Origin: CAJXQU01 sp965223825
Lineage (GTDB): Bacteria > Pseudomonadota > Gammaproteobacteria > CAJXQU01
Assembly (NCBI GenBank): GCA_965223825.1
Contig: OZ245018.1
Coordinates: forward strand, 992,001-1,056,000
Reading direction: 5' to 3'
DNA: 64,000 nucleotides
Within the stretch, counting starts at the first letter, position 1. Each line of letters starts with the position of its first letter. The notes below the pieces were generated by a model. The model saw only the letters and a list, made by a program, of their open reading frames with translations. It was not told the origin of the DNA and made no database searches. This document shows, piece after piece, positions 1-8,326 of this stretch. The position numbers and the translations under genes were made by a program.

Positions 1-2330
1 GTTTGCGCGCCCGGGGCAAGAACCACATTTGATTTAGAGGGCGTTAGCCATGCTGGTGTTTGAACGGCGATAGCCTGGGTACCACTGCCGACATTGGTCA
101 CGGAATAGGTCGCACTCGTGGGTGTAAACGGGCCTGAGCTTGCGCCCGAAAATGCTCTGCCTGTTGTAGGTAGAACCGAGATAGACGGACTAGCCGTCGT
201 ATCGGCAGAAAAATCCCAGGCTAAATTAACGTTGCCCGTGTTGCCGGGCCCTTGCACATAGCCATCGACGGCAATGAGGTAAAGAACGCCCGCTCGTGCA
301 TCCCAAGTAACCTCACTTTGTAAGTTACACGCATCGTCATTGCTGACAGTTTCGGAAAGAAGTTGCAAACTTGTTCCGGTGTAGATCGCGAGTACAGTAT
401 CAAAGTCACTACTGCAGGTGTTGATCGTCATTTCACCATTTGCGGGTGCCAGCCATTTCCACCACAACGAATGATCACCGCTCGCTTTTGCATGATCAGG
501 CTCGTTATTTTCACTGGTTGCTGTACTGTTATTTCCTGTCGTAGATCCTGTATGTTTTCCGCCTCGGCCGATGTCGATCGCATTCGCATAAAAGTCATTA
601 TCATCGGTGACACTTAGTGTTGCGGCGATATTAAGGTTCCCGCTTGCGTTCGTGTTATTGCGGAATAATAAGGTCGTGCTGTAATCATTCACAGATAAGT
701 TATTTGCCGTCGCATTGACAGTGACTGTAACGGTGGTAGAGCCATTTGCAGGGATTTGCCCTGATCCATTTGTCACGGTTAGCCACGAGGCTGATTCCGT
801 CACCGCGTAATTTAAGGCGGAACTTGATGACGTAATATTACGCAAGGTAAAGCTGTACGAGTTTGGTGTGAATGGTCCGCCGACGGGGCCTACTACATTC
901 AACGCATTACTAGGGGAGACAAATAATTTCGGTGTTGTTGAGGGAGTCAAGGCTGATCGTGCGCTGTTAACATCGATTCGAGGGATGCTGATGTTATTTC
1001 GTGAATCTGTAACTAATGCACCGGTTTGTTTCAGTGCGTTTTCTATTTGATCGATTGATGCATCTGGTTTGACTGATTTTAAAATCGCAATTGCGCCTGA
1101 GACGTGTGGAGCAGCCATTGAGGTGCCGCTAAAGCTAGCGAACGTATTGCCAGGTACAGACGAATTAATCGATCCGCCGGGTGCAAGTAAATCGAGAAAA
1201 CTGGCGCTGTTCGAAAAGCTCGACACGGTATCGACTTTGGTTGTTGAGCCAACCGAAATGGCGGAAGAAATACAAGCCGGTGCTGAAATTGCCGAACTAA
1301 AGCCATCATTGCCCGAGGCAACGACCGTAGCAATTCCGGCTGATCGGAGTAAATCGATGCCTGCTTTAAGTGGATTCCCATCACACAGCGTTGAAAATTC
1401 ACCGCCACCTAAACTCATGTTGACCGCAGCAATATTATAATTATTCCGTTGAGAATAAATATGATCGAGCGCGCTTAATTGATCAGATGTGTAAGACAAC
1501 ACGCATGGGCCTGAACTTCCGCAAAGACGGGTATCGCTGAAACGTGAAAACACCTGTATTGATATGATGTTCGCGTCTTTCGCAATACCGGAAAAGCTAG
1601 CCCCTTTGCCTGCAGCGATACCGGCGATATGCGTACCGTGGCTGCAGCCAGAGATTGAGTTACTACAAGCCGTCCCGGCCCCTGATCCGACACGAGAAGC
1701 GGCACCACCAGGACAAACACTGGTTGATCCATTCGACGTATTTGTGGTCGAAAAGCAGGCTTCATGAACGACTTTCCCGGATAAAAAGCTATGCGTTTTG
1801 TCGACGCCAGTATCAATGATTGCAACGACTTGGCCCTGACCACTAAAACCAGCAGAAGCGCTATTTGTCGCGCCAATGAGGATAGAGGAGTCAGAAAGCA
1901 GCGGTTTACTCAGGGTATCCGCAAAAATGGCTGTAACGTTTCGGTCATTCGAAATAACACTGATCGCCTCATCGGATACCTGCATTGAGGAATAAGCTAG
2001 ATTTTGAAAATGCTTAATATTATGTGCTTGGTACTTTTTGTATTTCGCCGTTAGTGATGCTTGTGCGGCTTGAATTTGGAGCTTGCGCTGATCGAAGAAA
2101 GATAAGCTGCTGTTGGTGGTTGCGGCCTGATCAAGATGATAACCAACGATAACGCGCCGAGTTTTGTCAGCGCTTTTGGCTGTTAATGTTTGGGACTGTT
2201 GTTGATGGGCTTTTTTTGCTTCAGGGCTGAGCTTCTTACTTTCAGAAACGGCAAATGTGCTTTGTGCAAAGCAAAGCAGTAGGGCCAAGCTGGCCAGTGG
2301 TCTTTTCGTTGATCGAAGCGGATTAAACAT
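1..2330 (-). CDS. Secreted subtilisin-like serine protease (S8), C-terminus beyond window
   Basis: This is a subtilisin-family endopeptidase, probably exported by Sec and then by the adjacent type II secretion system. The reading frame is open from an ATG at 2330 to base 1, so 776 codons are visible and the C-terminus lies outside. Visible parts: a signal peptide (residues 1-28, ending STFA), an I9-like propeptide (about 55-145), then the catalytic triad Asp173 (AIIDTGVD), His231 (SHGTHIAG) and Ser404 (FSGTSMAAPH). After the catalytic domain come a beta-rich BACON-like domain with the WLTV pattern, a PPC-like domain (SLWWKW ... FDTVLAIYTG) and the start of a second BACON-like repeat. AAGGA lies about 9 nt before the ATG. 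It starts 17 bp after the preceding small gene and is probably the last gene of the T2SS operon that is visible. Substrate unknown. Whether a GlyGly-CTERM or other anchor is present cannot be seen. Confidence 0.93.
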   Translation of the reverse strand, partial: MFNPLRSTKRPLASLALLLCFAQSTFAVSESKKLSPEAKKAHQQQSQTLTAKSADKTRRVIVGYHLDQAATTNSSLSFFDQRKLQIQAAQASLTAKYKKYQAHNIKHFQNLAYSSMQVSDEAISVISNDRNVTAIFADTLSKPLLSDSSILIGATNSASAGFSGQGQVVAIIDTGVDKTHSFLSGKVVHEACFSTTNTSNGSTSVCPGGAASRVGSGAGTACSNSISGCSHGTHIAGIAAGKGASFSGIAKDANIISIQVFSRFSDTRLCGSSGPCVLSYTSDQLSALDHIYSQRNNYNIAAVNMSLGGGEFSTLCDGNPLKAGIDLLRSAGIATVVASGNDGFSSAISAPACISSAISVGSTTKVDTVSSFSNSASFLDLLAPGGSINSSVPGNTFASFSGTSMAAPHVSGAIAILKSVKPDASIDQIENALKQTGALVTDSRNNISIPRIDVNSARSALTPSTTPKLFVSPSNALNVVGPVGGPFTPNSYSFTLRNITSSSSALNYAVTESASWLTVTNGSGQIPANGSTTVTVTVNATANNLSVNDYSTTLLFRNNTNASGNLNIAATLSVTDDNDFYANAIDIGRGGKHTGSTTGNNSTATSENNEPDHAKASGDHSLWWKWLAPANGEMTINTCSSDFDTVLAIYTGTSLQLLSETVSNDDACNLQSEVTWDARAGVLYLIAVDGYVQGPGNTGNVNLAWDFSADTTASPSISVLPTTGRAFSGASSGPFTPTSATYSVTNVGSGTQAIAVQTPAWLTPSKSNVVLAPGAQ

Positions 2331-2347
2331 GGCGACATTCCTTATCA

Positions 2348-2758
2348 CTAACGGTCGATATTACAGGGTGAATCTGGGTTTGAGAAATTATCAGATTCTT
2401 TTGTGACATTCTTTTTATCTGTTTGCGAGAGTGGTCGAGCTAGCCCATCGGTGGTGATGGACAACACAGACGGGAGGTTTTCAAGCAAGATGATGGCATC
2501 TTGGCTTGTGGTCAGCGCCATTTGCGGTAGGTTTCTATAACGTTTTAAGTTGGAAATTTGATACGATGCGATCGCCGTAAGTACCTCATCTTGAACGCGT
2601 TTGATCGACTCAGCGTTTATTTCCTCATTTTTTGCAAACTGCAACGTTAGAATCACGGCGTGCATTTGTGGTTTCTCCTCCGCCATCGATTGGAATGACA
2701 GCAAACTCAGAAACACGCACAGACCGAAGTGTGAAATAAATCGTTGGTTTTTGTGCAT
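2348..2758 (-). CDS. Small secreted I9/propeptide-like protein, candidate protease inhibitor or chaperone
   Basis: A 136-aa protein with a signal peptide (MHKNQRF... to SMAEE). The mature part looks like a subtilisin propeptide (inhibitor I9 fold). It has a VILTLQ strand, then a stretch from SNLKRYRNLPQMAL to the LARPL segment that lines up by eye with the propeptide of the protease encoded 17 bp downstream (QNIKHFQNLAYSSM ... TLSKPLL). Both include a run of alternating hydrophobics before a short charged tail. The protein has no protease domain. Inference: it inhibits, folds or keeps inactive the neighbouring protease during export. The start chosen is the Met directly before the signal peptide; a longer frame begins 12 codons upstream. 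It lies 51 bp after the GspN-like gene with no visible terminator, so it is probably in the same operon. The homology call is by eye and needs a profile search. Confidence 0.7.
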   Translation of the reverse strand: MHKNQRFISHFGLCVFLSLLSFQSMAEEKPQMHAVILTLQFAKNEEINAESIKRVQDEVLTAIASYQISNLKRYRNLPQMALTTSQDAIILLENLPSVLSITTDGLARPLSQTDKKNVTKESDNFSNPDSPCNIDR

Positions 2759-2809
2759 ATTTTCGCCCTTAAGCTGGTGAGTTCCTGTTAGCAAATCATT
2801 ATTGAGAGT

Positions 2810-3430
2810 CTAATCGTCTTCCGGAAGTTCCTCTTCAAAAGGTGGTGGGTCAATCGGGAAAGGTTCAGTTTCTTCCGGTGCTTCAGTCAATGGGCGGGTG
2901 TTAGGTGCATTTCTGCGTGTTAATTGCGCTTTAAGTTTGGCTGCTTGTGCGGGATCCGATTTGCGTAACATTTCTAATTCGATTTGTGATCCCTGCGAGA
3001 TCATGACCACTTTTAGGGGCGAGATTTCGGTGACTTCCCAACCGTCGAGCTTTTCACCAACTTTGACTCGTTCTATCTTCGGATCACGCTTCCGTGAGAG
3101 GAGTGCGATCTGCGATCCGTCCGCTATCACCACACCTGTCAAGGTGAAATCGGGTTGGCGGACGGGGACTTGCGGTAGATCCGGTTCATCAATCGCAGCA
3201 ACGTCCGGACGACGTGTTTGGGAAAAAAGTGGTCGTTCGGTGACTTCAGTAAAATCACTCAAGTTTCTTTCAATTAACGGTCGTGGCGGATTGATCGCAG
3301 GCATGTCAACTTCCGCTGGCGTTGATGTGTTTTCTGCTAGTGGTTTGTCCAGGTCAGCAAATTTAAAATAACCTGCAATGGCAAGCAGTGCACAGGCGAC
3401 GACTAGAAGGAGTGTAAGAATTTTTGCCAT
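2810..3430 (-). CDS. Type II secretion inner-membrane protein, GspC/GspN-like
   Basis: A 206-aa bitopic protein. It has a short cytoplasmic tail, one transmembrane helix (about residues 4-23), a proline-rich linker, then a periplasmic HR-like domain (about 60-155). That domain carries the RPLFSQTRRP motif and the FTLTGVVIADG ... WEVTEI pattern typical of the homology region of PulC/GspC and XpsN-type proteins. There is no PDZ domain, and the tail is acidic and proline-rich (PPPFEEELPEDD). In the family this domain links the inner-membrane platform to the secretin GspD. The position at the end of the gsp run after gspL and gspM fits the Xanthomonas-type gspN/gspC slot. I leave the symbol open because C and N naming overlaps for this short form. 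Confidence 0.8.
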   Translation of the reverse strand: MAKILTLLLVVACALLAIAGYFKFADLDKPLAENTSTPAEVDMPAINPPRPLIERNLSDFTEVTERPLFSQTRRPDVAAIDEPDLPQVPVRQPDFTLTGVVIADGSQIALLSRKRDPKIERVKVGEKLDGWEVTEISPLKVVMISQGSQIELEMLRKSDPAQAAKLKAQLTRRNAPNTRPLTEAPEETEPFPIDPPPFEEELPEDD

Positions 3431-3440
3431 GCTAGTTTGT

Positions 3441-4025
3441 CTACGCCTTTTCTTTAAACATATACACTTTCAGATCAAAACGACTATCTAATGTATTAGA
3501 CGCTTGCCGTCCTTGTCTATTGCTTGCTCTAGATCGGCCAGTGAGTTGGATCTGAAGATTTTCGACAAAACCGAGCGGTTTACCGGACTCAAGACGATGA
3601 AGAGTGTTGAGCAGGGTCGACAGATCGGACTTCATATGTACTCGAATTTTAACTGGAATAAACAGGCCTTCTTCCTGATCGGGCAATGCTTGCGTGCTGA
3701 GTAATTGGCCTGAGGTACTTTGCAAAATTTGTTTCACTTGCTCTTGCAGTTTAGCTGCGGCTAACGAGATAGGCGTGCTCGGCATGAGATGTGTTTGAGA
3801 TTGCTGTTTGTTGAGTTCTTTTTGATAAAACGGGATCAATACGTCCTTTTGGTTAGCGATTTTTTCGAAACGCGTGAGGTTTTCTTGCTTGGTTTCTAGC
3901 TCGTAAGTTAATTCTGAATGATAAGCTTTTAAGGGCGAGATTACGGCGATAAATACGACGAAGAATAGCGCCATTAAAATAATTAACGAAATAAGTGCAT
4001 GTTGCCAGCGTGCAAGAGGCATCAT
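3441..4025 (-). CDS. gspM: Type II secretion assembly protein GspM
   Basis: A 194-aa protein of PilO/GspM type: a short N-terminal cytoplasmic segment, one membrane helix (about residues 11-31, LISLIILMALFFVVFIAVI), a periplasmic coiled coil (about 37-70), then a ferredoxin-like periplasmic domain. GspM pairs with GspL in the inner-membrane assembly platform. The ATG overlaps the TGA of gspL (ATGA), which indicates translational coupling. The sequence is weakly conserved, as usual for this family, so the call rests on architecture and gene order. Confidence 0.8.
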   Translation of the reverse strand: MMPLARWQHALISLIILMALFFVVFIAVISPLKAYHSELTYELETKQENLTRFEKIANQKDVLIPFYQKELNKQQSQTHLMPSTPISLAAAKLQEQVKQILQSTSGQLLSTQALPDQEEGLFIPVKIRVHMKSDLSTLLNTLHRLESGKPLGFVENLQIQLTGRSRASNRQGRQASNTLDSRFDLKVYMFKEKA

Positions 4026-5095
4026 TTGTTTTGCTCCTGATCAGGATTAATTTTCGTGCTGATTTGAAAGCGCTCTTTGCCCGTTGAAATGTTTGTTGTC
4101 ACCGGTGATTGGAAGCGTGTATTCGAAAATAACGCTGAGGCATCGATCAAACTAATCAGTTGCGTCGCAGAGGATGATTCGCCTTGCACATTTAGCGTTT
4201 CATCGCGAATTTGCAGCCGCGTCAGGTACGTATCATCGGGAATTAAACGCGTCAGTTCATCGAGTAATTCTGCGGATGTTAGGCGAATTTGAATTTTGTT
4301 TTTCAGCGAATCACGACGTTCATTATCGGCTTCCCATTGGGTTCGGAATTGGCTGACTTCCATTGCATCTTTACGCGCGTTTTGCGTTCTTTCATCGGTT
4401 TGTTCAATGGCGTTTTTCACCTGGAGAAAAGGCAAGGCAACATTGAGCGCGATCAGCCCTAACACGAGGACGAATAAACACATATTGATGGTTTTTAGTA
4501 AGCCGGTGCTTTTCGTTTCTTGGGTTTCGGGAAGAAGGTTGATGGATAAATTATTTGATTGTTCCAACTCAACTTTATTCAGGCTGATATTGAGTTGTGA
4601 TAATCCTTCAATAATAGGATCAAGCACCTTGCGTGGGATCACATTTAGTTGCAGGTTTAATGAATTTTCCGCTTTGTTTTTATTTGTGATCGCATAACCC
4701 GAATAAACTTGATCAGCACTAAACGGTGTTTGTCGATCAACCTCGAACTTTAAAATGGTATCTAATTCTGCTTCAGCCGCGGCCGGTAAACGCAAGTTTT
4801 TTGAAAGGCCATAACGCGCAGACATAATCAAAACAGTATCTTCTTTTTCTGCTTTTAATTGGCTGAGTTTATGTTTGAGTTCTTTGCCTTCTAAGTTTGA
4901 GAAAATATCGTAGCTTGTCGGTTCAGGTTGATCCGGCCATTGCGTTAAAACCTGGTGATCTTTGTAGATCAGGTTGATGCGTTTGCTGGACGGTTTTAGC
5001 CAGGCGTGCAGACTATCTGGGAGGAGATAAAGTAGTCCTTCCAGCCACCAGTCAACGAGTTGTGAGAGTCTGTTAAAAGAGATTCCGTTTTTCAA
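4022..5095 (-). CDS. gspL: Type II secretion platform protein GspL (PilM/PilN-like)
   Basis: A 357-aa protein with a cytoplasmic actin-like/PilM-type region (about 1-200, including ILKFEVDRQTPFSADQVYSGY, a typical GspL/PilM segment), a transmembrane helix (about 206-226) and a periplasmic PilN-like domain with coiled coil (about 230-350, ELLDELTRLIPDDTYLTRLQI). In T2SS, GspL binds the GspE ATPase on the cytoplasmic side and GspM in the periplasm. The start appears to be TTG at 5095, 11 nt after the gspK stop; no in-frame ATG is nearby. It overlaps gspM by 4 nt. Confidence 0.85.
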   Translation of the reverse strand: MKNGISFNRLSQLVDWWLEGLLYLLPDSLHAWLKPSSKRINLIYKDHQVLTQWPDQPEPTSYDIFSNLEGKELKHKLSQLKAEKEDTVLIMSARYGLSKNLRLPAAAEAELDTILKFEVDRQTPFSADQVYSGYAITNKNKAENSLNLQLNVIPRKVLDPIIEGLSQLNISLNKVELEQSNNLSINLLPETQETKSTGLLKTINMCLFVLVLGLIALNVALPFLQVKNAIEQTDERTQNARKDAMEVSQFRTQWEADNERRDSLKNKIQIRLTSAELLDELTRLIPDDTYLTRLQIRDETLNVQGESSSATQLISLIDASALFSNTRFQSPVTTNISTGKERFQISTKINPDQEQNK

Positions 5096-5106
5096 AATGA
5101 GTTATC

Positions 5107-5988
5107 TTATTTTGTAATATTTTCTTGCCAGTCTAAAACGGTGATGGGTTTATCCCCATTTCGTTTCATTAAAATAATGGCCCTGACGCGTTTAATAATA
5201 CCATCGATTGTTGCTTCACTTGTGATACTGAACACGTTGCCGTTGCCCGCAGAAAAAACGTAGGGTCGAACCGTATCAGGCAATAACGGGGCCAGCGCAT
5301 TACTTTCTTCTAATGATCGCGTGAGAATGATATTTTCCACCAGATCGTCCGTCATTCCCGGTAATGCCGCCAAGACATTACGTGGTGCAGATGACAGCCG
5401 TACGCGCGATTGCATTGAGTGGACGGTAATTAGTGGGCGCAAGCGTTGGTAGAGTGCATCATTCATTCCCAAAACGTAGGCAGCCTCGCCAATACTGTTG
5501 AAAAAGCCGTCTTTCGGCACATAATCCAAACCGGCTGCACGATAATCGGATGACTCCGCACCAGACACCCGTTTTAAATTATCCCGATCGCGCCAGTCCA
5601 ACACAGCATCGGTTAAGGCTTCGGCTTTTTCGTTGTCAGCGGAAATATAGGTGAACAGGCTAATGAGTAATTCTTTACTGGCTTTGTTGAGATCAATCTT
5701 GCCGGTTTCATCAATGATGCTCAGTTGTACTCCGGATGAAGCGGAAAAATTGCGACCATCAAGCGGATATTGTCGATCGGTCGGAGATTTTAAAAGATCG
5801 TAAATGCCTAATTGAACCCCCGCTTTCGCGAGTGCACGAGCTTTTGCCGTCGCGATCGTATTTTTTGTTAGTAACGTTTCGACGCGATTCATGTGTGAAT
5901 AACTCAGCGCGATAATGCTCAATAGGGCGAGCATCCACAACACGATGATTAATGCCAAGCCTTGTTGATGCCGCTTATTGGATTGCAT
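5107..5988 (-). CDS. gspK: Type II secretion minor pseudopilin GspK
   Basis: A GspK-type minor pseudopilin of about 293 aa, much larger than the other pseudopilins, as is usual. The class III leader MQSNKRHQQG precedes the hydrophobic segment LALIIVLWMLALLSIIALSY. Helix-hairpin-helix-like parts typical of GspK follow (IDLNKASKELLISLF; LSSAPRNVLAALPGM). As known for the family, the +5 Glu of other pseudopilins is replaced (here Ile/Val). I chose the Met at 5988 because it gives a 10-residue leader; in-frame alternatives lie at 6006 and 6015. It overlaps the end of gspJ. GspK caps the pseudopilus together with GspI and GspJ. Confidence 0.88.
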   Translation of the reverse strand: MQSNKRHQQGLALIIVLWMLALLSIIALSYSHMNRVETLLTKNTIATAKARALAKAGVQLGIYDLLKSPTDRQYPLDGRNFSASSGVQLSIIDETGKIDLNKASKELLISLFTYISADNEKAEALTDAVLDWRDRDNLKRVSGAESSDYRAAGLDYVPKDGFFNSIGEAAYVLGMNDALYQRLRPLITVHSMQSRVRLSSAPRNVLAALPGMTDDLVENIILTRSLEESNALAPLLPDTVRPYVFSAGNGNVFSITSEATIDGIIKRVRAIILMKRNGDKPITVLDWQENITK

Positions 5989-6706
5989 CACTTTCTGCTT
6001 CCGCATTTGTCGCATTGGATGACCGCGAGCGAGCGTTGGATGTGTCTATATTGATCTTGAACTGACTTAAACTTGAGACATCATCAGTCATGATCGAGAG
6101 AAATAATTCTGGCCAAGCAGCGCCCGTATTATCGACGATGGTGCATTTGATCAGCTGCGGGAGATATTTTTTACTACTCCAAGTGTCTGTCCAAACGGCT
6201 GTTTTAGCACCGGTATCCTTGAGTCCGTAATAACTGAATGCGATCGTATTCGCATCGTCAAGCAGTGTCGTGAAACGAAGGTCATCTAGTTCGTTGAGCG
6301 GGTTTTCATCTGTTTTTAATGCCGCCTGACCAAATTGTAATGAATGTGAATTGCGTGATTTTTCTTGCTTGATCGTCAGCAGAAGTAGCTGATCCGGATT
6401 GCCACTTGCGACCGTTCGCCCAGTGTAGACGAAGCCATCTTCATCACCCTTGAAAACGGGTGTCGTGCCTTGTCGATCAACCCAGTAAATCGGGTGAATT
6501 TGTGCGATCTGATTTTGTAGAAACCGGCTGGTGATCCGCATATTTTCTACTACGGTGTTGGCATCGGTCGTCTTAGCTAAACTTTTTGTGGCTAAATGCA
6601 GCGCCCCGTAAACCAATCCCATGATCAAAACCAGTAAAAGCAACCCGATCTGAATTTCGATCAGGGTGAAGCCGAGGGCTTTTTTGGCCATTCCTGATCG
6701 GATCAT
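5975..6706 (-). CDS. gspJ: Type II secretion minor pseudopilin GspJ
   Basis: A 243-aa minor pseudopilin with a prepilin peptidase site: positive leader ending KKALG, then FTLIEIQIGLLLLVLIMG with Glu at +5. The C-terminal globular part (SRFLQNQIAQIHPIYWVD ... DDLRFTTL) matches the GspJ pattern of a long polar domain with calcium-site-like acidic stretches. The ATG overlaps the TGA of gspI (ATGA). In the T2SS it forms the tip complex with GspI and GspK. Confidence 0.88.
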   Translation of the reverse strand: MIRSGMAKKALGFTLIEIQIGLLLLVLIMGLVYGALHLATKSLAKTTDANTVVENMRITSRFLQNQIAQIHPIYWVDRQGTTPVFKGDEDGFVYTGRTVASGNPDQLLLLTIKQEKSRNSHSLQFGQAALKTDENPLNELDDLRFTTLLDDANTIAFSYYGLKDTGAKTAVWTDTWSSKKYLPQLIKCTIVDNTGAAWPELFLSIMTDDVSSLSQFKINIDTSNARSRSSNATNAEAESDAIQ

Positions 6707-7122
6707 TGTTTATGCACCAAACGTAGCGTTTGTAAATTTAGTTGACGGTTTTTACCCAAGGACTGCCAGCTTACTTCAAGATTGATCGAGAGCAGTTCAT
6801 ACGGTTTTGCGTATTGGGCAGGCGCTGGATCGGGGTAGGGTTGAACGATGGAACGCCATTGGTAGCGTTTGAGTGCAGAGCCGGATTTCGTGCCCGTGTC
6901 GAGATCGGTGATAAGTTCTAATTGCGCGAGTTGCGATTCTGCGATCATTACGGCAGTGGTGTAATCACGGGCCATGATCGTTGCTTGTGTGCCTCGAGAA
7001 TATATCTGAAAAAGTACACCAAGGCTTAACGCGAGGATCGCAAAAGCCACCAGAATTTCAAGCAGAGAAAATCCACGTTGTCGCCGACGATGACAAAACG
7101 GGCGGGCTTTATACGAAATCAT
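6703..7122 (-). CDS. gspI: Type II secretion minor pseudopilin GspI
   Basis: A 139-aa minor pseudopilin with an arginine-rich leader (CHRRRQRG), then FSLLEILVAFAILALSLGVLFQIYSRG and Glu at +5. The motif AESQLAQLE after the helix is characteristic of GspI. It overlaps the end of gspF by 14 nt, so there is no space for the gspG and gspH genes that usually sit here. Confidence 0.88.
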   Translation of the reverse strand: MISYKARPFCHRRRQRGFSLLEILVAFAILALSLGVLFQIYSRGTQATIMARDYTTAVMIAESQLAQLELITDLDTGTKSGSALKRYQWRSIVQPYPDPAPAQYAKPYELLSINLEVSWQSLGKNRQLNLQTLRLVHKQ

Positions 7123-8326
7123 TCAAGCCAAGAATCGCTAACAAGACCGAAAAGATAATGAAAGCGATGATGATGCCGAGGATAATAATGATCGCCGGGC
7201 CCAGCACCGCTAAGAGTCGCGTGACAGAGGATTTTACTTCACCTTCGTAAATATCTGCGACTTGGTTAAGCATTTTTTCTAACTCACCGGTCTCTTCGCC
7301 AACGTGGATCAAGTTCGTCGCCATGTTCGGGAATAAGCCGGATTTTTTTAATGGTCCGGCGATTGTCCGACCTTCACGTAGCTCGTCTGTGATCTGCAAG
7401 ATTGCTTGTTTGATCTGCGAGTTGGTAATGACGTTTTGGATGATCGAAAGGCTGCTTAATAAAGGAACGCCGTTTTCTAACAATGTCCCGAGTGTGCGCG
7501 TGAAGCGGGCGATCTCAACTTTAGTGATCAGATCACCGACTAGCGGCAGCTTTAGAAGGAGACGATCAACTCTTGCCCGAGATACGGGCGATTCATACAT
7601 CTTACGTGCACCCCAGATGGTTAATCCGATCAAGACAAACAGGAGCCACCAGTAGTCGCGGACAAATTCGGAAATGCCAATAATGATCGCAGTGGGGATT
7701 GGTAAAGCTTGATCGATTCCGTCGTATAATTCAGAAAAATGCGGCACCACATAACCGAGTAGAATGCCCACGGAAATCACTGCGACAGTGAGCAAAATAG
7801 CGGGGTAGGTTAAGGCGGAAAGTACCGTTTCTCGTAAGGCTTGGCGGCGTTCTAAATATTCCGTTAAACGCACGAGCACCGTGTCTAATGCACCGGCTGT
7901 TTCGCCTGATCGTACGGTGCTCACATAAAAAGCGTTGAAGACGTTTGGGTATTGGTTGAGCGCGTCGGAGAGGGATTGGCCGTGTTGCACATCCGCTCTG
8001 ATTTTCGTCACCATTTTTTCAGCTTCGCCTTCTGGAACGAGTTCGGTCAGCATCAACAAGGCGTTATCTAAAGGCAGGCCGGCTCGTAGCATTACGGCGA
8101 GTTTTGAGGTGAAAAGCCCGAGGCCTTTGATGTCGAGGATTTGTTTGCCGGGTTTTCGTCGTTTGGTTTTACGTTTCGGGGTGCTGGTACCGACTTCGCT
8201 AGTGCGGATCGGCAGTAGTCCTGCATCTTGTAAATGTGCGATCACCACTCCCTCTGACGGGGCGTCCATTTCACCTTCGACTGATTCACCCTCAGTATTT
8301 AATGCCTTGTAATGAAAAACCGGCAT
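7109..8326 (-). CDS. gspF: Type II secretion inner-membrane platform protein GspF
   Basis: A 405-aa polytopic protein of the PilC/GspF family. The N-terminal segment is FHYKALNTEGESVEGEMDAPS. Two homologous cytoplasmic T2SF domains follow, about 75-195 (FTSKLAVMLRAGLPLDNAL) and about 275-395 (FTRTLGTLLENGVPLLSSL), separated by transmembrane helices (about 170-195 and 220-240) and followed by a C-terminal helix. It couples the GspE ATPase to pseudopilus assembly. The start codon overlaps the gspE stop (TAATG). Confidence 0.93.
   Translation of the reverse strand: MPVFHYKALNTEGESVEGEMDAPSEGVVIAHLQDAGLLPIRTSEVGTSTPKRKTKRRKPGKQILDIKGLGLFTSKLAVMLRAGLPLDNALLMLTELVPEGEAEKMVTKIRADVQHGQSLSDALNQYPNVFNAFYVSTVRSGETAGALDTVLVRLTEYLERRQALRETVLSALTYPAILLTVAVISVGILLGYVVPHFSELYDGIDQALPIPTAIIIGISEFVRDYWWLLFVLIGLTIWGARKMYESPVSRARVDRLLLKLPLVGDLITKVEIARFTRTLGTLLENGVPLLSSLSIIQNVITNSQIKQAILQITDELREGRTIAGPLKKSGLFPNMATNLIHVGEETGELEKMLNQVADIYEGEVKSSVTRLLAVLGPAIIIILGIIIAFIIFSVLLAILGLNDFV

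Noticed and set aside
1069..1440. Plus-strand frame of 123 codons
   Set aside because: Antisense to the protease region containing the catalytic Ser; no own features.
1475..1876. Minus-strand frame of 133 codons
   Set aside because: It is out of phase with the subtilisin gene, which has its catalytic Asp and His in the same stretch.
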